Source: Site-B1 sp963827785
Lineage (GTDB): Bacteria > Bacteroidota > Bacteroidia > Flavobacteriales > Flavobacteriaceae
NCBI GenBank assembly: GCA_963827785.1
Contig: CAWHCT010000008.1
Location: forward strand, 146,712 to 210,711
DNA: 64,000 nt
Direction: 5' to 3'
Shown here: positions 17,087 through 26,276 of the stretch, one piece after another
Layout of the letters: each line of letters starts with the position of its first letter
How positions within the stretch are numbered: the stretch's first letter is position 1
Position numbers and translations under genes: made by a program
Notes under the pieces: model-generated
Seen by the model: the letters and a program-made list of their open reading frames with translations, nothing else
The model's database searches: none
What the model was told of the DNA's origin: nothing

Positions 17087-18409
17087 ATGCAAGTTGATGA
17101 CCGGATAAGCAGCGAATTTAGGCAAAATCGTTTTTTAACCGAAAATCCGACCTTAAGATATTTAACGTTCGCAGCCTTATACCTGGCACAAGGAATTCCG
17201 GAAGGAATTACCTATTTTGCCATTCCTGCATGGTTAGCAATGAACAGCAAAACTCCTCTTGAAATTGCAAGTTTTGTTGCTGTCATTGGCATACCCTGGA
17301 GTTTTAAAATTCTTATTGCTCCTTTAATGGATCGATTTACTATTTTATCTATGGGCCGAAAACGCCCTTGGGTAATATTTGGACAATTAGGATTAATAAT
17401 TAGTTTTTTGTCCATTGGACTGGTGCATGATCCTTTAAATAATTTAAACGGATTAATGATCGCCGGATTTTTTATAAGCTTTTTTGGAGCGTTTCAAGAT
17501 GTTGCCACAGATGGTATGGCAATAGATGTAGTACCAATTGATCAGCAAGCCAGAGCCAATGGATTAATGTGGGGTTCAAAAACCATAGGTACTGCTTTAT
17601 CATTAGTTATTGGAACAGCATTAATAAATCTACTGGGATTTAGTACAGCGATTTCTTCTTTATCCATAGCCGTTGCATTTATTATGCTTGTTCCTGTATT
17701 TTTTAGAGAACGCCCGGGAGAAAAGCTTATGCCCTGGACTCAAGGCAAACCGTCCAAAGATTCTAAAAATTCTCAATTAGGAAGTTGGAAACAGATTTTT
17801 GTGAGCTTATTTAGAGTTGTCATTTTACCATCGACACTTTTCATGGGTATTTCCTCTCTTATTATTGGAATGATGTTTGGTTTAATAGATACACTTTTAC
17901 CAATCTTCACCATTCAGGAATTAGGATGGAGTAATACTTCTTATTCGCAGGTATATTCAATTACAACAGTGGTCGGCGGCTTTTTTGGAATGTTTGCCGG
18001 TGGTGCTTTAGTTGATTTTTTTGGTGATAAGAAAATGATATTTATTTATTTGACTACAATAATAGCTTTAATAATCGGGCTTGCTTTTTCACCGAATCTA
18101 TGGCAAAATGATAAATTCATCTTTGTGTTTGTTTTGCTTTACTATCTTTTTTACACATTCCTTACTATTGCTTTTTTCGCAGCCAGTATGAAATTGTGCT
18201 GGCAGGTAGTTGCGGCAACTCAGTTTACTCTATTCATGGCGCTTACAAATATGGGCCGTGCTGCTGGTTCAGGTTTAGTTGGAACATTAAAAGAATTTAT
18301 GTCCTGGGAATATGTTTTACTAATTACGGCAATTTCGCCGGTGCTAACTCTAATATTTATAAAATTTATAGATTTTAAAAAACATCGAAAAAAAATAAAC
18401 GAATTTTAA
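17087..18409 (+). CDS. MFS transporter of the AmpG/PAT (peptide/acetyl-CoA transporter) type
   Basis: 440 residues, about 12 transmembrane helices. The N-terminal half fits the PAT/AmpG branch of the MFS: LYLAQGIPEGITYFAIPAWL, WSFKILIAPLMDRF, GRKRPWVIFGQ (motif A-like loop) and FGAFQDVATDGMAIDVVP. AmpG imports muropeptides, and other PAT members move acetyl-CoA. The genes behind encode an NTF2-like lipoprotein, an SGNH-like protein and an MBOAT acyltransferase, so moving an acyl donor or an envelope fragment is possible but unproven. It starts 117 nt after a terminator. The leader contains three tandem AACC repeats (17062-17076). Confidence 0.8.
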   Translation: MQVDDRISSEFRQNRFLTENPTLRYLTFAALYLAQGIPEGITYFAIPAWLAMNSKTPLEIASFVAVIGIPWSFKILIAPLMDRFTILSMGRKRPWVIFGQLGLIISFLSIGLVHDPLNNLNGLMIAGFFISFFGAFQDVATDGMAIDVVPIDQQARANGLMWGSKTIGTALSLVIGTALINLLGFSTAISSLSIAVAFIMLVPVFFRERPGEKLMPWTQGKPSKDSKNSQLGSWKQIFVSLFRVVILPSTLFMGISSLIIGMMFGLIDTLLPIFTIQELGWSNTSYSQVYSITTVVGGFFGMFAGGALVDFFGDKKMIFIYLTTIIALIIGLAFSPNLWQNDKFIFVFVLLYYLFYTFLTIAFFAASMKLCWQVVAATQFTLFMALTNMGRAAGSGLVGTLKEFMSWEYVLLITAISPVLTLIFIKFIDFKKHRKKINEF

Positions 18410-18444
18410 ACACCAATATTAACCAACAAAAAAACTAATCAATT

Positions 18445-19326
18445 ATGAAAAAATTAATTTACTCCATTTTGGCCATCATTTTAATTGGCTTTACATCTTG
18501 TAATAATGCAAAGGTTCAAAAAAACATTAAAATGTACTCTGAAACCTGGGATGAAATTATTAATACAGGTAATCTCGCCCTTATTAATGATACCAATTTT
18601 ACAGACGATATTACACTTATTATGAGTCCTGAAAACATTGTTGGACTTGAAGGTTTTAAAGACTATTATTCAAATTTTGTTACAGGTTTTTCTGATGTTG
18701 AATTCACTATTGTTGATGTTTTTGGTCAAGGAGATAAAATAGTAAAACACTGGAGGTTTAAAGGAACACATTCCGGAGATTTCTTTGGAATGCCAGCAAC
18801 CGGAAAATCTGTGGATGTTGAAGGTACTACATTGGTTAAAATGAAGGATGGTAAAATTGCACAAGAACAGGATTTTATGGATAATCTGGTCTTTATGGGG
18901 CAATTAAGTATAGACCCTTTCTTAAATCCGGATAATGTAATGATAGTTCAAAAATTGTATAACGATTTTGCCAAGGGGGATATCCCTTCAGTACAGGCAG
19001 TTATGGACGAAAAAGTAGTATGGAATGAAGCTGAAAATTTTCCTTTTGCCGATGGGAACCCTTATATAGGTTTCGATGCTATAGCCAAAGGTGTTTTTGG
19101 CCGAATTCAAAGTGAATGGGAATATTGGAATTTAACCGATTTGAATCTTCAGGAAATGACCAATAATAAAGTGCTTACCACCGGGCGATATCAAGCCAAA
19201 TACAAAAAAAATGGAGCAGTAATAAATTTGCAAATGGCTCATTTATGGAATCTAAAAGATGGGAAGATAATCTCTTTCCAGCAGTTTGCTGATACAAAAG
19301 GGATAGCTGATGCCATGAATAAATAA
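18445..19326 (+). CDS. Lipoprotein with two SnoaL/NTF2-like domains
   Basis: 293 residues. The lipobox LIGFTSC gives a lipidated cysteine at ~19, so it is anchored in the envelope. Two NTF2/SnoaL-like cones follow. Residues ~30-150 contain WDEIINTGNL, GLEGFKDYYSNF, GTHSGDFFGMPATGK and VKMKDGKIAQE. Residues ~165-290 contain LYNDFAKGDIPSV, FDAIAKGVFG and LWNLKDGKIISFQQFADT. This fold forms a pocket used as ketosteroid-isomerase-like enzymes or binding proteins; the ligand is unknown. It lies 35 nt after the MFS gene and 35 nt before the SGNH-like gene, and belongs to the same cluster. Confidence 0.82.
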   Translation: MKKLIYSILAIILIGFTSCNNAKVQKNIKMYSETWDEIINTGNLALINDTNFTDDITLIMSPENIVGLEGFKDYYSNFVTGFSDVEFTIVDVFGQGDKIVKHWRFKGTHSGDFFGMPATGKSVDVEGTTLVKMKDGKIAQEQDFMDNLVFMGQLSIDPFLNPDNVMIVQKLYNDFAKGDIPSVQAVMDEKVVWNEAENFPFADGNPYIGFDAIAKGVFGRIQSEWEYWNLTDLNLQEMTNNKVLTTGRYQAKYKKNGAVINLQMAHLWNLKDGKIISFQQFADTKGIADAMNK

Positions 19327-19361
19327 TACTAACATAAATCAACCAACAAAAACCAACCGAC

Positions 19362-20390
19362 ATGCAACTAAAACAATCACTGATAATCGCTATTATCTTA
19401 GGTATTTTATCTGTAACAGCCTGGGAAGCCTATTGGCGTTCTCAAGGATATTATCCAACTTTAAATGATGAAAAGGCCCTTTGGGCTATTACAAGAGCAA
19501 AGGTTGAAAAAGCTACCAAGGAAGATGTAATTGTTCTAGGATCATCCAGAGCTTTTTTTGACATTCAAATAGATGAATGGGAATCCATAACAGGCAAAAA
19601 ACCAATTCAGTTAGCTTCAACAGGTTCTTCTCCTTTACCAACCTTTCATGACATTGTAAATAATTCAAATTTCACAGGAACAGTTCTCCTTGGGGTAACA
19701 CCTGGATTGTTTTTTTCTACAACATATCCCGGAGCTTTTCCATGGAACAGACCTCAATCCAAAGTTGATTTTTATAAAAATAGAACTTACGCTCAACGCA
19801 TAAACTACCAACTTTCAATTCCATTGCAAAAAAACTTAGTTTTTATATCAGCTGATGAGGAAGAATGGTCTGATGATATTGATTTAAAATCTTTGTTAAG
19901 ATCGATTAAAATTGGTGACAGAACTGGTGAACCCATTCAACCTCCCTTTTACTATTTCGGTGATGTCAACTTGGATAGAAACATGAGAATGACGCCAAAA
20001 ACCTCTACAGATACAACTTTTGCCAATACTATTAAAAAAGTATGGGCCTTCTTTGGTAAAGGCGCTCCACCTCCAGATAAAGAATCAACAATGAATTTTT
20101 TTTTAGAGGATTTAAAAAAATATAAAGATAAAGGTGGCAATGTAGTACTAATGAGATGCCCTTCAAGTGGTGGTGTAAGAATTGGTGAAAACATGGGATT
20201 GCCTAGAGCAGAATTTTGGGATGACTTAGTTAAGCAAGCAGATGTAAAAGCTTATCATTTTGAAGATTATGAGTCATTAAAACATCTAACATGTCCTGAA
20301 GACTCTCATTTATCTGGTGAAGATGCAGATTATTTCACCCGAGAGCTTTTAAATATTATGAAAGCTGATAATGCTATTATTAACCTGTAA
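19362..20390 (+). CDS. SGNH-hydrolase-like protein partnered with MBOAT
   Basis: 342 residues with an N-terminal membrane anchor or uncleaved signal (LIIAIILGILSVTAWEAYW). It then faces the periplasm. VLGSSRAFFDI at ~65 resembles the block I serine motif of SGNH/GDSL folds, and CPEDSHLSGEDADYF near the C-terminus supplies a DxxH-like Asp-His pair. Proteins of this kind (AlgJ/AlgX, DltD and relatives) work with an MBOAT to transfer acyl groups to exported polymers. It ends 11 nt before the MBOAT gene. The catalytic assignment is inferred from motifs, not established. Confidence 0.72.
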   Translation: MQLKQSLIIAIILGILSVTAWEAYWRSQGYYPTLNDEKALWAITRAKVEKATKEDVIVLGSSRAFFDIQIDEWESITGKKPIQLASTGSSPLPTFHDIVNNSNFTGTVLLGVTPGLFFSTTYPGAFPWNRPQSKVDFYKNRTYAQRINYQLSIPLQKNLVFISADEEEWSDDIDLKSLLRSIKIGDRTGEPIQPPFYYFGDVNLDRNMRMTPKTSTDTTFANTIKKVWAFFGKGAPPPDKESTMNFFLEDLKKYKDKGGNVVLMRCPSSGGVRIGENMGLPRAEFWDDLVKQADVKAYHFEDYESLKHLTCPEDSHLSGEDADYFTRELLNIMKADNAIINL

Positions 20391-20401
20391 ACCAAAAGAA
20401 T

Positions 20402-21820
20402 ATGTTATTTAACTCCTTAAGCTTTATACTATTCTTGTTAATAGTTCTGGCACTATACTACTCAAAATTTTTAAATTGGACTTCTAAAAAAGGAATGCTA
20501 TTATTAGCTAGCTATATTTTTTATGGCCTTTGGAATCCACCTTTAGTAATATTATTATGGATATCAACTATGGTTGATTGGACTGCTGGCAGGAAGTTGG
20601 CCGTGGAAGAAAATGAACGTCGAAGAAAATTATGGCTTGTTTTAAGTATGGTTGTAAACTTAGGTTTTCTGGCCTTCTTTAAATACAGAGATTTCCTACT
20701 CGATAATTTTACTGCCGTAGTAAATACCACTTATGGATACGGATATAAAGCCCAACCAATGGATATCATTCTCCCCATGGGAATTTCATTTTATACGTTT
20801 CAAACCATGTCATACACAATTGACATGTATAAACGTAAAATTGAGCCAGCTAGAACGTTTTTAGATTTTGCATTATACGTTACCTTTTTTCCACAACTCG
20901 TTGCAGGACCAATTGTTAGAGCACAAGACCTGATCACACAATTTTATGAAGAAAAGAAAGCTACGATTAATCAATTTATATGGGGTATATTTTTACTCAC
21001 TATTGGTTTGTTTCAAAAAGTGGTCATGGCAGATACATTATTATCTGGAACAGCAGATAAAGTTTTTGGTTCAAATAAATTATTACATGGTGTTGATGCC
21101 TGGGTAGGCACTCTTGCATTTTCTGGGCAGATATTTTTTGATTTTGCAGGATATTCCACCTGTGCTATTGGTATTGCCCTTATGCTCGGCATTATTCTGC
21201 CGGATAACTTTAAATATCCTTATGCATCCTTAGGCTTTTCTGATCTTTGGAGACGATGGCACATAACTCTTTCTAGCTGGTTAAGAGATTACCTTTACAT
21301 TCCATTGGGAGGAAATAGACATGGTATATTACGATTATATGTAGCCTTAATGGTCACTATGTTATTAGGAGGACTTTGGCATGGTGCCGCCTGGACTTTT
21401 ATAGTATGGGGAGGTTTACATGGTAGTTATTTAATATTAGAACGTCTTCAACGGCAATATTTACCCTTCAAGATAACACGCTGGAACGGTATGTTTTTAG
21501 CTTTTACAACCTTTTCTTGTGTAAATATAACGTGGACATTTTTTAGAGCGAGAGAATTTAAAACCGCTTGGAATATGATAAAATCAATGTTTTACATGCA
21601 GACCGAGGGAGAAAAAATACTCGATTCTTTTACAATAACAAAAGTAAGTGTTGTAATCGCCCTTCTTTTTGTTTGTCATTGGTTTATGCGTAACACATCT
21701 TTAAAGGAAGTATCTTTAAAAATGTCTCCTTGGGTTTTAGGTGTGTTCTGGGCAATTATGTTTTTCCTTATAATTATATCTCAAGGTAGTGGAGAACAAT
21801 TTATTTATTTTCAGTTCTAG
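20402..21820 (+). CDS. MBOAT-family O-acyltransferase (AlgI/DltB type)
   Basis: 472 residues, about 10-12 membrane helices. The family signatures are ILPMGISFYTFQTMSYTID, PQLVAGPIVRAQDLITQF, FSDLWRRWHITLSSWLRDYLYIPLGGNR and LGGLWHGAAWTFIVWGGLHG, the last carrying the invariant catalytic histidine. Such enzymes pass an acyl group, usually acetyl, across the inner membrane to a polysaccharide or teichoic-acid-like acceptor together with an SGNH partner. No polysaccharide synthase gene is nearby, so the acceptor is unknown. A bidirectional terminator follows. Confidence 0.92.
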   Translation: MLFNSLSFILFLLIVLALYYSKFLNWTSKKGMLLLASYIFYGLWNPPLVILLWISTMVDWTAGRKLAVEENERRRKLWLVLSMVVNLGFLAFFKYRDFLLDNFTAVVNTTYGYGYKAQPMDIILPMGISFYTFQTMSYTIDMYKRKIEPARTFLDFALYVTFFPQLVAGPIVRAQDLITQFYEEKKATINQFIWGIFLLTIGLFQKVVMADTLLSGTADKVFGSNKLLHGVDAWVGTLAFSGQIFFDFAGYSTCAIGIALMLGIILPDNFKYPYASLGFSDLWRRWHITLSSWLRDYLYIPLGGNRHGILRLYVALMVTMLLGGLWHGAAWTFIVWGGLHGSYLILERLQRQYLPFKITRWNGMFLAFTTFSCVNITWTFFRAREFKTAWNMIKSMFYMQTEGEKILDSFTITKVSVVIALLFVCHWFMRNTSLKEVSLKMSPWVLGVFWAIMFFLIIISQGSGEQFIYFQF

Positions 21821-21848
21821 GCTAAACGAAATTTAAAATAGGAATAAG

Positions 21849-21877
21849 AGGCTAGTAATTTTAATATTTACTAGCCT
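21849..21877. terminator. Bidirectional terminator between the MBOAT gene and the DinB gene
   Basis: AGGCTAGTAA (21849-21858) pairs with TTACTAGCCT (21868-21877), with A- and T-rich flanks. The right arm overlaps the stop codon of the convergent DinB-like gene. Confidence 0.78.
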
Positions 21878-22452
21878 TTTACTTTACCAGTGAATAAACT
21901 AACTTTAGAATCATAAGGATTCCCTGACGAACGTCTAAAAGAAACCACTTGTCCGCAATGCCATAAAGCATCCGCAATTGGTCCGTTAATATTATTCCAG
22001 AATGGATACTCTGTTGTTCCTTTGTCACTATTAAAAATAATTTTAAAGACAGAAATATCATCACTACTTCTTAAAATATCTGCCGCTGTTTTAAAATTTA
22101 TAAGTGTTTGCCTGCGCTTTTCATCAAATGTTAATTCAGGTTTGGCAATACTTCTGTCATTTACCTTATTCGTTGTCGAATTTACTATGACATTAGATAA
22201 ACCCAATATATGATCAATGGTTTGTTCGGTGGTTCTTGCATCTTCACTTGGTTTAAATTTTAGATCTTCTTCCCTTAATCCGTCAGTAGCCCAATAATAT
22301 CTAAAACCGAGTCCATCAATCATTCTCGCAGCAACAGTTCCAGCCGTATATTTATCTGAATAATCCGGTATTTCAGAATAAGGAATTTTTTCTTTTTGTG
22401 CCATAACGGTATTAAAGGATATCAAAGCTATTAATATTCCGAAATATTTCAT
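21871..22452 (-). CDS. Exported DinB-like protein
   Basis: 193 residues with a signal peptide (MKYFGILIALISFNTVMAQ). The rest is a four-helix DinB/YfiT-like bundle: ARMIDGLGFRYYWATDGL, TTEQTIDHILGLSN and ADALWHCGQVVSFRRSSGNPY. The conserved histidines in DHILGLS and LWHCGQV would bind a metal. Family members include metal-dependent thiol transferases and many of unknown role; a secreted form is common in Flavobacteriia. It begins 4 nt after the M28 peptidase stop, so the two are co-transcribed. Confidence 0.83.
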   Translation of the reverse strand: MKYFGILIALISFNTVMAQKEKIPYSEIPDYSDKYTAGTVAARMIDGLGFRYYWATDGLREEDLKFKPSEDARTTEQTIDHILGLSNVIVNSTTNKVNDRSIAKPELTFDEKRRQTLINFKTAADILRSSDDISVFKIIFNSDKGTTEYPFWNNINGPIADALWHCGQVVSFRRSSGNPYDSKVSLFTGKVKG

Positions 22453-22456
22453 CTCA

Positions 22457-23860
22457 TTAATTTTTTAACTGAGTATTCACTGGTAATGGATTAGTCCCAT
22501 ATTTGTCAAACAGATAAACCAAAGATGTCATAGTTGCACCTCCCAATTCCAGTTCTCGTTTATTTACTGCGTCAAAAGTATCAGTTGCCGAATGATGATG
22601 ATCAAAATAGCGTTGTGAATCTGGTCTTAAACCACATAATACATTGCTATCACTTTTTAATGGTCCAATATCTGCACCTGATCCCCCTTTTTCAAAATAA
22701 TGTATTAAATAAGGTTCAAATAGTGGTTTCCAGCTTAAAACCTGATTAAAATTAGCATCACTACAATCAAAACTGAATCCTCTTGGCGTGAACCCCCCTG
22801 CATCACTTTCCAAAGCCATAACATGATTTTCTCCTTTTCTTTTAGCTTCTTCGGCGTATTTTCTACCTCCTCTTAATCCATTTTCTTCATTCATGAATAG
22901 CACAACTCTAATTGTTCTTTTTGGCTTAATTCCAGTTTCTTTAAATATTCTTAAAACTTCCATTGACTGAACTACTCCTGCTCCATCATCATGGGAGCCA
23001 TCACCTAAATCCCAGGAATCAAGATGACCTCCAACTACCATATATTCATTTGGAAATTCACTACCCGTAATTTCACCAATGACATTATAGGATTGAACAT
23101 CTTTTAATTGCTTGCAACTCTGTTTGAAATAAACTTTAATGTTTTTATCAAGCTTTAGCATACTACTAAGTAAGTTCGCATGATTGGTACTGATAGCCGC
23201 TGCAGGAATTCGTTGATCTTCAGGAAGATCCCTGTAACTCATGGCTCCAGTATGGGGAAAATCGTCTGCACGTAAATTCAGTGATCTTACTAAAACACCC
23301 GAAGCTCCAAGTTTAGCAGCTTCATAGCCACCATTATACCTCTGTCTTCCGCAATCTCCATAGGCTTCAAACGTATGTATAAAGGTTGGATTCATTGGCC
23401 TGTTTAAGAATACTATCTTACCCTCAATTTGTTCCTTGGTATAATTCTTTAGATCTTCCATTCCATTGACCTCTACAACATTTGCTTTTAAACCTCCATA
23501 TGGCGTCGCAACAGATCCGCCAAGTGCACAGATATTTATAGGTGTTGTTTTTCCCGGTATCGTTTCTATAAACGCAAATTCAGGAGCACCTCTAACCCAT
23601 TTTGGGACCATAACCGGCTGAAGCCACACTTTGTCAAGTCCTAATTTTTCGAGTTCTTCTTTTGTATATTTTACAGCTAACTCTGCATTTAGCGACCCTG
23701 AAAGTCTGCCTCCAATTTGATTTGATAAATAATCCAACCAATCATAACTTTTGCCATTAGCTAAAGACGTATCAAAAATCTTTTTTAATGTTTCCGCATC
23801 TGATTGCGATACTACATTTAATGTCCAAATAAGGGTTAAAACTATCAGGAATTTTTTCAT
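22457..23860 (-). CDS. Secreted M28-family zinc aminopeptidase
   Basis: 467 residues from ATG 23860, which places the signal peptide (MKKFLIVLTLIWTLNVVSQ) at the N-terminus. A PA-type insert at ~110-260 is followed by the M28 catalytic core. Zinc ligands and catalytic residues are visible: VVGGHLDSWDLGDGSHDDGAG (His, Asp), FMNEENGLRGG (Glu-Glu), ESDAGGF (Asp) and HHHSATDTFD (His). It probably acts in the periplasm or medium on peptides. The DinB-like gene is coupled downstream. Confidence 0.92.
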   Translation of the reverse strand: MKKFLIVLTLIWTLNVVSQSDAETLKKIFDTSLANGKSYDWLDYLSNQIGGRLSGSLNAELAVKYTKEELEKLGLDKVWLQPVMVPKWVRGAPEFAFIETIPGKTTPINICALGGSVATPYGGLKANVVEVNGMEDLKNYTKEQIEGKIVFLNRPMNPTFIHTFEAYGDCGRQRYNGGYEAAKLGASGVLVRSLNLRADDFPHTGAMSYRDLPEDQRIPAAAISTNHANLLSSMLKLDKNIKVYFKQSCKQLKDVQSYNVIGEITGSEFPNEYMVVGGHLDSWDLGDGSHDDGAGVVQSMEVLRIFKETGIKPKRTIRVVLFMNEENGLRGGRKYAEEAKRKGENHVMALESDAGGFTPRGFSFDCSDANFNQVLSWKPLFEPYLIHYFEKGGSGADIGPLKSDSNVLCGLRPDSQRYFDHHHSATDTFDAVNKRELELGGATMTSLVYLFDKYGTNPLPVNTQLKN

Positions 23861-23925
23861 GAATAATAATTTTAAAGTTTTAAATATACTATATCTGAAG
23901 TTCTTTAAATCTAAATAAATCATAA

Positions 23926-23952
23926 AAAAATCCTGCGAATTGCAGGATTTTC
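23926..23952 (-). terminator. Rho-independent terminator after the PPK2 gene
   Basis: AAAATCCTGC (23927-23936) pairs with GCAGGATTTT (23942-23951) around AATT-type sequence. On the minus strand it is followed by T7. It separates PPK2 from the M28 peptidase gene. Confidence 0.83.
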
Positions 23953-24032
23953 TATCATCATTGCTCTATAAAGTATAATCTCCATGATTTCTTTATATTA
24001 AGTTAGACCATAAAATATTGAAAAAGTTTAAT

Positions 24033-24911
24033 TCAATCATTTTTAAGTTGCTCCTTATACATCTCAATATTAGCCTTTACTTCGTCATCTAATTCCGGTT
24101 CTTTAATGTCTGTATACGTTTTTAAAGTGTCGTAAATTGTCTTAGCAACCAAATATCTTGCTGTTTTCTTATTATCTGCAGGAATTGTATACCAAGGTGA
24201 ATGTTTTAATGATGTCCTGTTAATCGCATCTTCATAACACTCCTGATATTTATCCCAAAGCTTACGTTCTTTTAAATCACCAGGCGAAAATTTCCAGTTT
24301 TTGTTAGGGAGATCCAATCTTCTTAATAATCTATTTTTCTGTTCTTCCTTAGACAGGTTCAAAAAGAATTTAAAGATAATTATTCCATTCTGTGAAATAT
24401 GTTTTTCAAAATTCTTGATCTGCTCAAATCGGCTATTCCAGAATGCATCATTAATATCTTCAACAGAATTAATACCAGGAATATTTTCACCTAAAATATA
24501 ACCAGGATGGACTCTTGTCACTAACACATTTTCATAATGAGTTCTATTAAAGATTCCAAACTTACCTCTCTCTGGAAGAGCTATATAATGTCTCCAAATG
24601 TAATCATGTCTTAGTTCCAGTTCAGTAGGAACTTTAAAACTGTGAACTACAACTCCACGAGCATTTAAATCCTTGAAGACTTCTCTTATCAAGCTATCCT
24701 TACCTGCAGTATCCATACCTTGCAGGCACACTAAAACGGCATATTTACCATGTGCATACATAGTATCCTGTATTTTACTGAGCTTTTTCCGAAGTTTTTC
24801 TAATTCCTTCTTTATTTCTTTATCGTCAGCAGCCAGATCATAATTTGTAGATTGTTCTTTCAGTTTAATTTTCGTGGTGACTTTAAAATCATCTGTATTT
24901 ACTTTTTTCAT
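24033..24911 (-). CDS. Polyphosphate kinase 2 family protein
   Basis: 292 residues, one PPK2 domain. It transfers phosphate between polyphosphate and nucleotides. The Walker A-like loop is QGMDTAGKDSLIREVF; the Walker B/lid region is IFNRTHYENVLVTRVHPGY, followed by RLLRRLDLPNKNWKFSPGDL. HYENVLVTRVHPG resembles the class III PPK2 enzymes that phosphorylate AMP and ADP. The class is inferred from motif likeness only. It is cytoplasmic with no signal peptide. It is flanked by a terminator downstream and appears monocistronic. Confidence 0.9.
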   Translation of the reverse strand: MKKVNTDDFKVTTKIKLKEQSTNYDLAADDKEIKKELEKLRKKLSKIQDTMYAHGKYAVLVCLQGMDTAGKDSLIREVFKDLNARGVVVHSFKVPTELELRHDYIWRHYIALPERGKFGIFNRTHYENVLVTRVHPGYILGENIPGINSVEDINDAFWNSRFEQIKNFEKHISQNGIIIFKFFLNLSKEEQKNRLLRRLDLPNKNWKFSPGDLKERKLWDKYQECYEDAINRTSLKHSPWYTIPADNKKTARYLVAKTIYDTLKTYTDIKEPELDDEVKANIEMYKEQLKND

Positions 24912-25060
24912 CGATTTAATCTAGAATATTGTTTATTTTATAAATATAGTAAAAGGATAAAAAGCGCCACATGAAAATGTTTGATTTGATAAAATCAATG
25001 TCTTTTAAGTCTTAATAATTAAACTAAGTTTTTGTAGTTTCGTTCGGTCAATTTGTTATA

Positions 25061-26276
25061 ATGAAAATACATAAATTGTTTTTATGTTTTAATTCTTTTA
25101 AGTCAGTTAAACTGTTATTCACAGGATATTGACTCAATTTCAGTATCTGACAAAAATGGTATAACGAAAGGCAGTATTCTATCAACACATCCTTTTGGAA
25201 TATTCATTTCCAGAATTCAAGGTAATTTTAGGAGACATCCTGTTAAAAAAACGACTATTAGGCTTAGTTTAGAAAGTGGCAATGTATGGGGAACACCAAT
25301 AAAGAATTATATTCCCAATGATGAAGATGTTAGAAATATTGTAAGAGAAATTCCCTGGCATCAAGCTCAGTATTATTTTGATGAAGATACTTTAAATGCA
25401 AAATCCTATGAGTTACAAATTGATGGAGTAATCAAGGGAATTCGTTCAAACGTCGACATTAAGTTGGATAAACAACACGAACTATCCATTGGGTTAAGAA
25501 CTTTTGTTTTAACCAAAGGAAAATTTCCATTATCCGTATTCACCAGTGATGAGTTCATAGAATATTTCCACGAAAATATTGGTGGTGGTGATGATCCATT
25601 TGACAGAGCTGTCTTTGGATTAAATGAAGGATTGATTCAATACACAGACCGAAATGGAAATACTTTAAAAATTAACAATGGAGATTTTTTGATCGGAGGA
25701 TTGGAGACAAGTTATTATTATTATCCTGAATCACTAATAAATGAAAGCAAAAATCTTCATTTTAATTTTGCCACTCATTTAGGTTTAAATCTTTCAAAAT
25801 ACAATTCCTCCATTAGTCTAGGCATTTCTGGAAATGCAATAAAATCATATGTATTGAATGATACTCAAAGCTTTCAAATTGGATTAAGTTTAGGTTGCAT
25901 TAGAAAAAATGCTATTGACCTAAAGAGTGATAATATGGATTTTGGAACCAACGAACTTATAGCTCATTTGGAAAGCGCTTTGGAATATAATTTCGTTTCA
26001 AAAAAAGGTATTTTGCACTCTTTTGGAGCAAATTTTTATGTACAAACGTCCTATAATAAGATAAGTGAACGAGCTTATATGATTCCTATCAGGCATCCTG
26101 ATGCTCATAAATCATGGGGACATGGAGTGACGAATCTTTATGAGTACAATGATTACTGGAGTTTTCTTTACTCCATTTCAAGAAAAAACACCGTAACCAT
26201 CTATTTACAGCAAGATTTTACTGTAAGTAACAATCCTGACATTCAAACAGGAATTAGCTATAGTTTTCAGCTTTAA
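25061..26276 (+). CDS. Exported protein of unknown function, frameshifted near its start
   Basis: Read literally, only TTG 25464 onward (270 aa) looks coding. The same frame is open back to ~25065 and encodes a signal peptide (VLILLSQLNCYSQD) whose ATG at 25061 is one base out of frame. Removing one T from the T5 run at ~25079-25083 gives MKIHKLFYVLILLSQLNCYSQ and a protein of about 404 aa. The mature part is beta-rich with aromatic-ended strands, resembling an outer-membrane beta-barrel in its second half. No named family is recognised. It converges with the NtrC-type gene: the two stop codons abut with no spacer. Confidence 0.72.
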
